Assembly (NCBI GenBank): GCA_905160935.1
Contig: CAJHZI010000741.1
Location: forward strand, 2,289,001-2,353,000
DNA length: 64,000 nt
Direction: 5' to 3'
From: Enchytraeus crypticus
Taxonomy: Eukaryota > Annelida > Clitellata > Enchytraeida > Enchytraeidae
The notes below the pieces were generated by a model. It saw only the letters and a list, made by a program, of their open reading frames with translations. It was not told the DNA's origin and made no database searches. Positions 1 through 11,365 of this stretch are shown here, piece by piece; the stretch's first letter is position 1, and every line of letters starts with the position of its first letter. The position numbers and the translations under genes are program-made.

Positions 1-619
1 TGATATATTTCTATAATATTTCATACATTTAGTAATGTATACATATATTTAATTGTATTTAAAATGTGACTTTGCTTCCGATATCGACGTTGAGCGCAAT
101 AAAATCTATTTATTCCAGAATATCTTGATTTGGAACAATTGATTTTAGTGTGGGGTTTCGTTATACCTTACAACAGCTGCAATGCTATTGTGATCAGCAA
201 AATGCCGTATACAGAATATAGGCCAGAGTTTCAAGTTCAAATCTTTGTTTGGCGTACCTGATTTGGGGCAGGCAGACCGATGTAAAAGTTTCCATAACGA
301 TATTGACATTATTTGAGTCACCTGATAGAGAACCTGATAAAGAATCTTGAATGGTTTTATACAGATGTTTTTCGGGTTATTAATACGAAGGAACGTTGCA
401 ACTGTTATGATCCATTTGCAAGGACTATGATTTATGATATGTTAGATGTTGTTGCTTAATTCAACTGGCTTTAATTGTTTAGCTTCCACCTATGCCAACT
501 TTTATATGATTGCTATCAATCGTATTTGTGTAGCGTGATGCACAAAATGATGCAGCTCAATTCTGAGCTTTACTTTGTGTCAAACTCAGTCGTATAATTA
601 CTTTGGACTAATTTTTTGA

Positions 620-740
620 TTTTGGAATTTGTACCGTTTTTGGACCTTCTTTTTGCTCGCCGGCTTGGTTTTGACTCTATATTGCTCGATGTTATCATGG
701 ATGACTGTAGCACTCTAATTGTTGTTATGTTATGTCTAGT
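620..740 (+). repeat. Rep-E interspersed repeat copy
   Basis: This copy carries the core GATGACTGTAGCACTCTAAT and ends in GTTATG units. Related copies lie at about 24915-24985, 46015-46160, 47395-47516 and 48590-48720, which shows it is interspersed. No coding capacity or pol III box was seen. Class unknown. Confidence 0.6.
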
Positions 741-841
741 TGACTGAATTAGAGGGTCGTTTGCCACATTAGCTAATTGTTTGATTGATTGACTATTTAC
801 TACTTGTTTGTTTGTTTGATTGATTGATTATTTTTGTAATG

Positions 842-893
842 AAATGGTCGATCGTATTTTGGTTGACGATCAATAAAATACGATCGACCATTT
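842..893. repeat. Perfect 19-bp inverted repeat
   Basis: The arms 842-860 and 875-893 are exact reverse complements separated by 14 bases. No transposase or flanking duplication was recognised, so it is simply a strong potential hairpin or cruciform. Confidence 0.85.
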
Positions 894-995
894 TACTGCA
901 ATAAAATTTATTTGTGTAATAAACTAATTCAAATAATTTTACATTTCAATAAGAAAAGCCGTGGTAGCGTTAAAGATTTATTTAACTCAGCATGA

Positions 996-1012
996 ATATA
1001 TATATATATATA

Positions 1013-1052
<40 letters not shown>

Positions 1053-1056
1053 ATAC

Positions 1057-1100
<44 letters not shown>
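996..1100. repeat. (TA)n microsatellite
   Basis: A long, slightly interrupted TA run. Open frames across it are artefacts of the dinucleotide repeat. Confidence 0.95.
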
Positions 1101-1103
<3 letters not shown>

Positions 1104-1627
1104 TACTACTGCTGTCAGTACTATTAGTTTGTAAAGTTTTAATGTCTTGCGCCTAGCTGTAGAAAGTTTTGCTATAACTTTCTGCATTGAAAGTGATATT
1201 ATTCATATATTATTCGTTGTATTATATATATTCGTTCTATTATTCGTTCCATACCAACAAATAGTGTGGTATTTGTTGGGATGGAATGGGTTTGAATAAT
1301 AGACTAGTTGAGATCTTAAAATTTAATTCGAAATTCTTTACTTCATTAGTGCTGTAAAATACATTCCATTGAGAATGTTGTGTGTTAACCTTCATGAGCA
1401 TGGTGTAGTGATAGCGTGAAAACTTACTAATTAAGTTTATGTAGGGCCGTTTGGTAGGATGATTGGTTGAGTTTGAAAATTGTATCTTTATATAAATGGG
1501 TGAAGGATATGGTTTAAATTTAACTTATTGATTAACATTGTGTTCATATGTAGCGTGATATCAGCTTTTGAGTAAGAATATTTACCTGGTAACTGTCATT
1601 TGACCGAGCGCTAGATAATCGATAGAG

Positions 1628-1673
1628 GGAAAGAGAGAGAGTGAGAGAGAGATGAGAGAGAGAGAGAGAGAGA
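1628..1673. repeat. (GA)n microsatellite
   Basis: Interrupted GA run. It may be a leftover retrotransposon tail of the kind seen at 31385 and 41874, but the terminal hairpin found there is absent here. Confidence 0.8.
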
Positions 1674-1679
1674 ATATTG

Positions 1680-2370
1680 ATTCCTTGTTTAATTGCTTGA
1701 AAACATCTTGACATAAAAAAATTGGTTCGTCTTGTTCCAATTTTCTATCCCTGGTTAATGGCTATGTTTTGATACTTAAATATGGTTGAACCTGTTCAGC
1801 AGAATATGCCCTTGAACTTTATCTCTTAAAACGATACACCGTCTATTGACAAACCAGACCTATTTACCTGGTCTTGCTGCATCGAACGATGGGCTCGAAT
1901 GTTAATGTTTTACCATCAACTCTCCACAGGTCCTCCCATTGTATAGGCATTTGGAGAGACATTTTGTTAGGTTTGTGAGATTCTTTTAACTTTTATTAGA
2001 GCTTCTGTTCAAACCCGGGTCAGTTATAATTAAACGCCTACAGCATTGAGCTCATTTGTGTAACCTGCTTCTCGTAGATTTATCAAGTAACTGCGCTAGT
2101 TACTCTTTGCGTCCTTCAGGCGATTCGATTAATTGAAGAAAGGAAATTTGGAGAATTACATTATAAATTTGTATGTCTCTAGTGTGTTCTTTCAAGAATA
2201 ATGTTTAGTTTTCTTCATAATTCAACTTCAAGTGTTCTTTGTAAAGCCAATCCTTAAGCCAGTTCCAAAGTCCTGATGTAATTGTGAAGTTTTCTTGGTA
2301 AATCCAATTCATAGCTGCCTGATGTTTTGCGAATAACAAATCTGTATAAATAAATTTGTGGAAATCTAAA
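1680..2370. other. Unannotated stretch
   Basis: No gene, clear repeat family or RNA gene was recognised here. Confidence 0.5.
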
Positions 2371-2375
2371 CGATA

Positions 2376-2663
2376 CTATTATAATAATAATTATTGTAAG
2401 ATTATTATAATAATTATTGTAAGATTATTATAATAATTATTGTAAGATTATTATAATAATTATTGTAAGATTATTATAATAATTATTGTAAGATTATTAT
2501 AATAATTATTGTAAGATTATTATTATAATTATTGTAAGATTATTATTATAATTATTGTAAGATTATTATTATAATTATTGTAAGATTATTATTATAATTA
2601 TTGTAAGATTATTATTATAATTATTGTAAGATTATTATTATAATTATTGTAAGATTTTTATAA
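2376..2663. repeat. 24-bp AT-rich minisatellite
   Basis: About twelve copies of a 24-bp unit containing ATTATTGTAAGATTATTATA. The array changes variant near 2510, where the spacing of the TTATTATA segment shifts, so two sub-blocks expanded separately. Confidence 0.9.
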
Positions 2664-2857
2664 TTATTGTTGTTATAGTGATTATTTGATTATTTTTTGA
2701 TAATTTCAGTTGTAACTATAACTTTAAAACCATGAAGGTCTTGTGTCTTAGAGATTGAAATGCTGAGAATGATTTTTCTATTTTATCAGTTAAATTGCAA
2801 AATATTGTTATAGTTAATTTGTTAGTCCTGTTAATTATTTGATTGATTTCTGTCTTG

Positions 2858-3019
2858 GTAATTATTATGATAATTATTATGATAATTATTATGATAATTA
2901 TTATGATAATTATTATGATAATTATTATGATAATTATTATGATAATTATTATGATAATTATTATGATAATTTATGATAATTATTATGATAATTATTATGA
3001 TAATTATTATGATAATTAT
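2858..3019. repeat. 12-bp minisatellite (ATGATAATTATT)n
   Basis: About thirteen near-perfect 12-bp copies. The Ile/Met-rich open frame across it is a repeat artefact. Confidence 0.92.
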
Positions 3020-3039
3020 TCTCTTCTTATAATTCTTGT

Positions 3040-3890
3040 TAATTATTTGATGGATTTCTGTTCTGTATTGATTTGCTGTACATTTATTATTTAGTCTGAT
3101 TTTATTGTATAGTTTTTAATTTCGAATGATAAGACGAATAAACAACCTTTGTCATTCCATTATTCGTCTCAGCTTTTCACTTGTTTGAACGATTGACTTT
3201 CTTGTCTAACCTTCTAAAGTCCACCGGTTGTTTGTCTTATTCTCAGGCCGTATTACGTAGACTTTTCAGAATTTGAACTCTGAACTCGGGTTCACTGAAG
3301 CTGTTAAGTGCTTGTTTTTCGATCCTAAATAACACCTATAAATTAAATTCAGTATAAGGTGGTAGATTTAAAAATCTCTATCACCTTTGATATCAGTCTC
3401 TATCATTGTAATTGTAATGTCAGTGTAAAGCTCGTGAGAATTGGAGCGGTGAAACTATAATTTGAAAACTCTAGATTTTAAAGTTATAGTTTTATAAAGT
3501 TTAGAAGCTTTAAACCGTAGTCTAAAATTGTCTTTAATATGAAATCATTTTGACGGAGTCCCTAAAATTGAAAGTCTAATTGTTGTATTGTAGATATCTC
3601 CCTCTGACAGATCGTAAGCATCTGCTATAGCAGTGCCTCGGCCTGTGACTAGCATTAACAGCTGTAAACTATCGATATACACTCATTATTCCTATTCTTA
3701 TTGTTGTTGTTGTTGTTACTGTTGTAATGGATGCTGTAGGTACCTCGTCACAAATGATCTACGTAAATTCATTTGATTGAGGGAGTAATCTTTAATATGG
3801 AGCTTATGACGAAGATCTACTGCCTCCGTGTTGTCATAGATGACAGTACTCTCATGTTGTTGTTGTTTATTGTTTAATATAGTATATTAT
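3040..3890. other. Unannotated stretch
   Basis: Nothing convincing apart from a weak Rep-E-like core near 3825-3860. Confidence 0.45.
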
Positions 3891-3894
3891 ATTA

Positions 3895-4415
3895 AGGAAT
3901 CTCTCTGTTAGTGCACTTCCTACTGGCAGGTCCATGGTATATAATGTCTCCACTCTTCTCTGTCTTCTGCCTTCCTCTTCATTTCCACATATGAGTGGGT
4001 CTTTAAATCATCTAACATACCTAATCTCGGCCTGCCCCTGCCTCTTTCTCCTTTCATTCTACCTTCTGTGACCTTTTTAAATAGACCATCCCCCTTAGAA
4101 TGTGTCCTATCCAACTCTTTTTCCTATTTCTTAATACATTTATGAACTGTTTATCTGTACCAACGCTCTCCAGAACTTCCTCATTTGTAGCCTTTTGAGT
4201 CCAGCTAATCCTCTCCATTCTTCTCCAAATCCACATTTCAAATGCCTCAGTTTCCTAATATCTTCCTTTCTTATGGTCCATGTTTCACATCCATACAATA
4301 GCTTGGTCCAAGCCAGAGTTTCACTATCTTTATCTTTGTGTCTAAAAAAGATAAAGATAGTGAAAACTTTGGTTTGGACCAATCTATTGAATGGATGTGA
4401 TACTAAGGTATCTAT
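3895..4415 (-). mobile_element. 3' end of non-LTR retrotransposon with internal inversion
   Basis: The minus strand encodes the same C-terminal block as the copy at 41659-41853 (GRGRPRLGMLDDLKTHSYVE, then EDREEW) with frameshifts. It begins at the shared 3' terminal block. Near 4341 the sequence flips: 4350-4410 repeats the preceding LINE segment in the opposite orientation, ending with a degraded LLYGCE region. This is the arrangement expected of a 5'-inverted insertion. The element is dead. Confidence 0.85.
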
Positions 4416-4585
4416 ACTTTACAATAAATTAACAGAAATAAACTTATTAACCCATTGCAATAAGTAAAAGATACACAGGACAAACAATATAGGGCCAAAA
4501 CACAGTGAATGATCTTTAAGTAAATGAAATATATGATTCCAATTTATGAAAAATGTAATGAACGAATCTTTTGTTGGTGTTGTAG

Positions 4586-7500
4586 ATACCACGGCACAAC
4601 AAGATCATAACCTCTCTGGCTGCAGGAGCTGTGGCAGGGGCTGTGGCCAAGTCAACCATAGCACCGCTGGATAGAACAAAAATACACTTTCAAAGTGAGT
4701 CTCGTGTCGACCACTTTACGCTGTTACGTTAGGTCTAATTATCCGCCTAAGATATCTCTTTCTCATAAGATATAATTTAGGGTGTCAGTGTTGTGGTGAA
4801 ATAACCATACTTTAGATTACTTCCAGGGTTTCAGTATTGTGGTGAAATAACCATGCTTTAGATTACTTCTAGGTTGTCAGTATTGTGGTAAAATAAGTTA
4901 TTTCAGTATTGTGGTGAAATAACTTATTTCACCACAATACTGACACCCTAGAAGTAATCTAAAGTATGGTTATTACAAATAACCGTACTTTAGATTACTT
5001 CTAAGGTGTCAGTATTGTGATGAAAAGCATTAGGTGACTGAATGCCTAGCATCTAGATGTTTTATTTAATATTAAACACCTCTACTTATCTATTCTTTTA
5101 AATATAATTAAAGCGTCTACGTTCTTTAAGGACAATTTGACTGGAAAAGATAGATGTTTCTGAGTTGTCGTGATGCGTTATAATATAATTACATTTTAAA
5201 CATTTATAAGATTTATAGCTCGTCAAAAAGTTATTAATAAATGAAATATACCCATCGTCGATGCTCTTAAGCCGACTAACGCAGATACTACAGTGGAGGT
5301 GAGAGAAAAAGATGTATATTTCGACCACAATATATCAATACATACGGTATATGCAGGTTTACACAAACGCATAGAAATGAACGCTATGCTGTAACCGTAT
5401 GGACGTATATTTAAACTGAAGGATAAAAAAATACAAAATAATCGTAACCAAAGCAATCACAAATCAAAGCTAACAGAAAAAATACTGAGAAAGAAAGCGA
5501 AAAAACTTGACGAGATACAAAGATACAAATAATATGGAAGATACAAAGTATCTAGTTGACCACTATAAATTCTTGTAGCAGTGGGAGCCTTGCAATCCGT
5601 TGATCAGTCCAGATATCAAACATACAGACGTTTAATCTACCTGATTAATTGTGGCTCGCGGCTTCTAGGCTGCTTCTCATTGTTATTGTCTTCCATGTTT
5701 TGTCATTTTTCTTACACTGATTTTTTATCATCTCATAACAGTGATTTTGATTTGTTGATGCATGGCTTGTGATTGGTTTGCTACAGTTTCTACAGACAAG
5801 CGGTATTCACTAAGAGGTGCTGTGAGGTTTCTAATACGTACGTCGAGGAACGATGGGTTTTTTGCTTTGTGGAGGGGTAACTCTGCCACGATGGCGAGAA
5901 TCATACCCTATGCTGCTATACAGTACGCCTCGCACGAGCAGTGGAAACATATACTCAATCCTACGAACGAGCGGTTTGTATGACTTAATCCTGTGAATGA
6001 GCTGTTTGTATGACTTAATCCTATGAATGAGCTGTTTGTATGACTTAATCCTACGAATGAGCTGTTTGTATGACTTAATCCTACGAATGAACGGTTTGTA
6101 TGACTTAATCATACCAACGAGCTGTTTATATGACTTAATCCTGCTAATTAGTGGTTTGTATGACTTAATCCTACGAATCAGCAGTTTGTATGACTTAATC
6201 CTGCTAATTAGTGGTTTGTATGACTTAATCCTACGAATGAGCGGTTTGTATGACTTGATCCTACCAATGAACGATTTGTATGACTAGAAAAAATCCTATA
6301 TTGATCGATTTAAAGCTTAGCTTTTCACAATTTTTCTGTGTGAAATCGTAACTAAGAATGTACATTATTTTCGAATTTCAAATGACATATAATTTTTTTT
6401 CAATTGACGTATACATGTATATGACTTAATATACGTGCTTTGACCAGCCGTAGTTGGCTGTGAATTTGTAAGAATTCATTTAACCTTTAAACTTACGATG
6501 GCTTTTATGCACTTTACTTCAAATATACCTTGGATTGGTTCGTCTAACATGTAAGAGCAATATCTGCGGTGTTTATGTATGGCGGGATTATGTGCTGACT
6601 CTTAAGTGAAATTTTTTATTGGAGAAATCTGTACATGTTGTACACACATCTTAGAAATATAGAGTAATTTATAAAGAATTAATTATTTATAATACATAAA
6701 TTATAGATAATCCAGTCCTTAGCTTGATAGAGATTATTAGGCTAACCGACTTGATTTTTTAAATCAACATAATGTTATGTAAATTTAAATATGTCAGTAT
6801 AATGTCACCTACTTTGAAAATGCATGATGTTTATGTATCTCACACTCTCTTTGTTTCGTCAGATGGCAGATCTAAAGCATAAATTCATAATTATAGTATA
6901 ATCTATTAAAACGCTCTAAAGTGAGCAATCCAATGTCTCACAAGGTGTTCCCATTATACAGATTACGTTTTACTACACTATAATGTCGTCTCTTAAGAAT
7001 GACGTCTAATATCGCTTACTTAACATTATTGTACTTGGTATTTGTCATGTGCCTACATTAGTCGGTTCTTATTACAAATCGTTTTCACTTGTTCAATTCT
7101 CAAAATTACCGGACTCTGTAGAAAATGTCAATAGTTTATCTGTAGATATTTGACATTATACATGTATATAGAAGGTATGCTGTCACTAATGCATATTGAC
7201 TTAAATTAGTACTTACAAATATGTAATTTCTGCTTATTCAAGGTATTTTGTAAGCATATATTTTGTAAACATGTAATAAGGTATACTATGTATTTTATAA
7301 CAGGAATCTGCCTCCACTAAGAAGATATTTAGCGGGATCGTTGGCTGGTGTTACTGCTTCGTCTCTCACTTATCCCCTAGATGTCGCTAGGGCTCGCATG
7401 GCTATCACTAAGAAGTGCGAGTAAGTAATGCTTCCTATTCACTGGAATGTGTCAGTGCTAAGTCTGTGGTAGATTTACTTGTCATAGCACAGCTGATAAG

Positions 7501-8152
7501 CTCCTTGCTACATTGGCACACTTGATAAGCTCCTTGGTACGTAGGCACAGTTGATAAGCACCTTGGTACGTAGGCACAGTTGATAAGCACCTTGGTACGT
7601 AGGCACAGTTGATAAGCTCCTTGCTACGTAGGCTCAGTTGATGAGCTCCTTGCTAGGTAGGCACAGTTGATAAACACCTTGGTACGTAGGCACAGTTGAT
7701 AAGCACCTTGGTACGTAGGCACAGTTGATAAGCACCTTGGTACGTAGGCACAGTTGATAAGCACCTTGGTACGTAGGTATCATGTCGTTATATTTGGCAA
7801 AACATCAGAGATATTAAGTTACATGAATTGAATTTTTGTGTGTCTTGAACTGTGTAATTGTGAGCATGAAACTCGTTGATATATTGGTGCATTTATTTTT
7901 TATTAGAGTTTAAATTTGTTTTTTTATCAGGTATATACTATATACTGGCCCTTTTACACATATTTTATACACGTATAGGTGAGGTTAGTTTGATTCTGGT
8001 ACAAACTGGTTAATTTATTTGTATTGTTTAGGATCTTTTCTTTCTCTTCAGCACGTGTTTTTTCAGATCGTTTAGGGTGAATCGATTTGCAGTGACATGT
8101 GATGGGGGACGTCCCTGACATCATCCTTGTATGAGGAAATGGACGTTAAACC

Positions 8153-8213
<61 letters not shown>

Positions 8214-9705
8214 TAGGTAACGTCAAATTAATTTGTTAATATGTATGTAATTTTGTCTTTTGTTCAGGTATAATTCGTTGTTTGAAGTATTTCTCAAGAT
8301 CTACCGCACCGAGGGTCTGAGGACAGTATTCAGTGGCTTCGCTCCGGCCATTGTGGGTGTGATACCCTACGCCGGTACCAGCTTTTACACGTACGAGACG
8401 CTCAAGAAGTGGTACGGTGGTAAGTACCGCGTGCAATGATTAGCCTATTATAATGTCTTAATAGCGTAGGGGTAACGTCATGAAGTTTTAAATGACAGAT
8501 CTTGAGGTGAATTGAACCCTCGTGGGTTCAAATCTCAGCCGCGCTGATCTGAGAGTAAAATCTCGGACATTTAATGGACTGGTTACACGGAAAATAATCT
8601 AAATTGCGTAACGGTTTAGACATGTGGTATTGAAAAGCGATAGATATCAATATAGTTGATCATTTCACTATAATGTGTGTTTAGTTTTTCTTACCAAGTG
8701 TGATGATTAGCCTACTTGTGTGATGATTAGCCTACTTGTGTGATGATTAGCCTACTTGTGTGATGATTAGCCTACTTAATGTGATGATTAGCCTATGAAA
8801 TGTGATGATTAGCCTATGAAATGTGATGATTAGCCTACTTAATGTGATGATTAGCCTACTTAATGTGATGATTAGCCTACTTAATGTGATGATTAGCCTA
8901 CTTAATGTGATGATTAGCCTACTTAATGTGATGATTAGCCTACTTAATGTGATGATTAGCCTGCTTAATGTGATGATTAGCCTACTTAATGTGATGATTA
9001 GCCTACTTAATGTGATGATTAGCCTACTTAATGTGATGATTAGCCTACTTAATGTGATGATTAGCCTGCTTAATGTGATGATTAGGCTACGAAATGTGAT
9101 GATTAGGCTACGAAATGTGATGATTAGGCTACGAAATGTGATGATTAGGCTACGAAATGTGATGATTAGCCTGCTTAATCTGATGATTAGCCTGCTTAAT
9201 GTGATGATTAGGCTACTTAATGTGATGATTAGACTACTCACTGTGATGATTAGCCTTTAACCTTTAACAACCTTTAACTTAACCTTTTAGTTGCCTCTCT
9301 GAAATCTTATTAAATTCGTTTTTACTTCTTGGATCAGTTTTGACATTATTCCAAAATATTTTTGCCAACCAGTTAACGAAAAAGTCTTAGTCACAAATCA
9401 AGAGAAGCAAATCTTACTAAAGTGTATTATTTAATATTTTGCTTATTTGGTCATACTGAAACAGTTAACATACTGAAACAGTTAACATACTGAAACAGTT
9501 AACATACTGAAACAGTTGACATACTGAAACAGTTGACATACTGAAACAGTTAACATACTGAAACAGTTGACATACTGAAACAGTGAACATACTGAAACAG
9601 TTAACATACTGAAACAGTTAACATACTGAAACAGATTTGCTGATATGGAAATGACTGGAGAAATGTTGCTGCCATATGTTCTATTCATAACACAGGGAAT
9701 TGATT

Positions 9706-9740
<35 letters not shown>

Positions 9741-11106
9741 CTGTTCGTTTATTTTAGTTTTATTGCTTTAATTCAATAATAAGTCAACCTTTTTTGCCTA
9801 ATTCAAAGTTTAGATTTACGAAAATACTTATGAATACCTATTTTATTGATGGTTGAATAGATTGATGAATTGATTGATTGCAGATGCAACGGGTAAGCAT
9901 GATCCCAATCACATGTTAAAGCTTTGTTTTGGTGCTATTGCTGGACTGTTGGGCCAATCTGCATCCTATCCTCTCGACATTGTCAGGAGACGAATGCAAA
10001 CAGCTGGTTAGTGTTTCTATGCTGTTTTAAGAATCCAAACAGCTGGTTAGTGTTTCTATGCTGTTCTATGAATGCAAATAGCTGGTTAGTCTTTCTATGC
10101 TGTTCTAGGAGTACAAACAGCTGGTAAGTCTTTCTATGCTGTTCTAGGAGTACAAACAGCTGGTTAGTGTTTCTATGTTGTTTTATGAATCGAAACAGCT
10201 GGTTATTATTTCTAAGCTGTTCTAAAGAATACGAACAGCTGGTTGGTGTTTCTATGCTGTTCTAAGAATGTAAACAGCTGCTTAGTCTTTCTATGCTGTT
10301 CTTTACTTTTATACGAGTAGCTCGTCGTTCAGTTTTCACTGATCGATATATAATACTTATTAATTCCTTTACAGCCTTATGATACATGCAGATGCTTGTG
10401 TTTAACAAAAGATTGAGTTTGCTAATATTCAGCACTCTGCTAAATTACCCCATATAATGCCTGATAAGCTACTAATGGCTTTACCTTAATTCCGAAGCAC
10501 AATTAAATAGCTTTGATAAAGCTACTCAGCTATGTGTCTAATATCTTGTTTATTATCACATTGTATACGGTCAGGCCAGGATTCTAACCGATAGCCTCCT
10601 GCTTATCAAACAAGCATGCTGTATACTCTTCCATTCATTCGGAACTTTATATTTTTCACGTTTCATGTGTGATGGATTCAGGATTCTAACCGATAGCCTC
10701 CTGCTTATCAAACAAGCATGCTGTATACTCCTCCATTCAATCGGTATTTCATACTATTTACGTTTCAGGTGTGATGGACATGAAGGGCGTATACACATCT
10801 ATATGGGCCACGCTGATTTACGTCTACCGCACAGAGGGCGTGAGTAGGGGCCTGTACAAGGGCCTCAGCATGAACTGGATCAAGGGACCCATAGCCGTGG
10901 GGGTCAGCTTCACGGTGTTCGAATTCGTCCAGAAGCAGCTGAGGCGCTACGAGTTCTTCCACGATGAGAGGCTGTCTGCTGCCACAGTAGCGTCAGCTGA
11001 CTGTGCTGCCACTAAGAGAGAAGTTGAGACGTTGAGGGACAGTGGCGTTCCTGTTAGAAAAGACGCTTTAAGTGGTAACGCTGAAAAGTCGTTGCCAAAT
11101 AGATAG
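4586..11106 (+). CDS. SLC25A42: Mitochondrial carrier, SLC25A42-like (CoA transporter), 5' end missing
   Basis: Inner-membrane carrier of the SLC25 family. The SLC25A42 group moves CoA and adenine nucleotides into the matrix. Six exons join in frame: 4586-4694, 5787-5973, 7304-7420, 8268-8419, 9884-10006, 10769-11106 (stop TAG). They give 341 residues. All three carrier repeats show the PxDxxK/R signature: PLDRTK, PLDVAR and PLDIVR. Subfamily-typical strings include [26 protein letters not shown] and [18 protein letters not shown]. After the last helix there is a polar tail of about 60 residues, longer than in vertebrate homologues. The N-terminal exon was not found and may lie upstream. The exon 2 donor is the unusual GTTTGT. 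Introns carry tandem arrays close to their donors, several copied from the splice junctions. SLC25A16 is the main alternative, but the motifs fit SLC25A42 better. Confidence 0.93.
4781..5030. repeat. Tandem and inverted repeat cluster in carrier intron 1
   Basis: A unit of about 57 bp (containing AAATAACCATACTTTAGATT and CAGTATTGTGGTGAAATAA) occurs about three times, then once inverted. At the turn, 4907-4945 is a near-perfect palindrome. The cluster starts about 90 bases after the exon 1 donor. Confidence 0.85.
5956..6288 (+). repeat. 30-bp minisatellite copied from the exon 2 splice donor
   Basis: Eleven copies of a 30-bp unit. The first copy is the real junction: the last 18 bases of exon 2 (encoding NPTNER) plus the first 12 bases of the intron (GTTTGTATGACT). 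Most later copies keep GTTTGTATG. The unit is a multiple of three, but every copy carries an in-frame TGA just after the donor. Confidence 0.9.
6300..7300. other. Carrier intron 2, unannotated part
   Basis: AT-rich intron sequence. No repeat family or exon recognised up to the acceptor at 7303. Confidence 0.6.
7488..7779 (+). repeat. 29-bp minisatellite in carrier intron 3
   Basis: About ten copies of a unit containing CACAGTTGATAAGCACCTTG, with the left-most copies most diverged. It starts about 70 bases after the exon 3 donor at 7421. Confidence 0.9.
8098..8210 (+). repeat. Rep-D SINE-like tail with (ATT)n
   Basis: Carries the block GTCCCTGACATCATCCTTG, then GACGTTAAACC, running straight into a (TTA)n tail. 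The same block recurs at 11310, 13640, 23880 (reverse) and 24250, showing an interspersed family with a microsatellite tail. Confidence 0.75.
8690..9258 (+). repeat. 21-bp minisatellite in carrier intron 4
   Basis: About 27 copies of a 21-bp unit (GATGATTAGCCTACTTAATG core) with a CTACGAAATG variant block near 9085-9160. A single related sequence, AATGATTAGCCTATTATAAT, lies just behind the exon 4 donor at 8431-8450 and is the likely seed. Period 21 keeps frames open on both strands; neither is a gene. Confidence 0.93.
9455..9633. repeat. 17-bp minisatellite
   Basis: About eleven copies of CATACTGAAACAGTTAA, with TTGA and GTGA variants, in carrier intron 4. Confidence 0.92.
9704..9740. repeat. 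(GAT)n microsatellite
   Basis: Pure GAT run within carrier intron 4. Confidence 0.9.
9992..10302 (+). repeat. 39-bp minisatellite copied from the exon 5 splice donor
   Basis: Eight copies of a 39-bp unit. The first is the real junction, where exon 5 ends ATGCAAACAGCTG and is followed by GTTAGTGTTTCTATG. Later copies repeat the CAAACAGCTG exon end and GTTAGT or GTAAGT donor. In the exon frame each donor is followed by an immediate TAG. Confidence 0.9.
10575..10777 (+). repeat. 102-bp tandem duplication spanning the exon 6 acceptor
   Basis: Copies begin at 10575 and 10677. The second copy contains the working acceptor TTTCAG and the first exon bases GTGTGATGGA. The first copy has TTTCATGTGTGATGGA, so its AG is lost. 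Read in reverse, the left part of each copy resembles a tRNA (loop TTTGAT, box-B-like GGTTAGAATCC), suggesting an old tRNA-derived SINE fragment. Confidence 0.85.
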
Positions 11107-11169
11107 ACATTGGATGTAATGTAGTTATTTTTAAATTATATAATGATGCATTTCTACGTCATCGGGTCT

Positions 11170-11365
11170 TCAGCGGAATGTTTTTCTCGGAGGTCTCAGT
11201 TCTGTGGTAAATTGATGGGCTAGAAGAGGCTAAAGGATTCTGTGGTAAATTGATTGGCTAGAAGAGGCTAAAGGCTTCTTATCTTGTAGTTATGTGTGCT
11301 GTGGGGACGTCCATGACATCATCCTTGGATGAGGAAACAGACGTTAAACCTTTATTATTAGTACT
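11170..11365 (+). repeat. Rep-D SINE-like copy
   Basis: Contains a 38-bp tandem doublet (11201-11276) followed by the Rep-D block GACGTCCATGACATCATCCT and ACGTTAAACCTTTATTATTA. It is one of the longer copies, showing about 100 bases upstream of the shared block. Confidence 0.7.

Noticed and set aside
2376..2663. CRISPR-like repeat array
   Set aside because: Contiguous tandem units without unique spacers in an intron-bearing eukaryotic genome.
5956..6288. Array as an in-frame protein repeat extending exon 2
   Set aside because: Each 30-base unit has an in-frame TGA, and the carrier protein aligns without it by splicing to 7304.
8747..9260. Open frames of 164 (-) and 145 (+) codons
   Set aside because: Both are produced by a 21-base tandem unit without stops; the peptides are pure seven-residue repeats in an intron.
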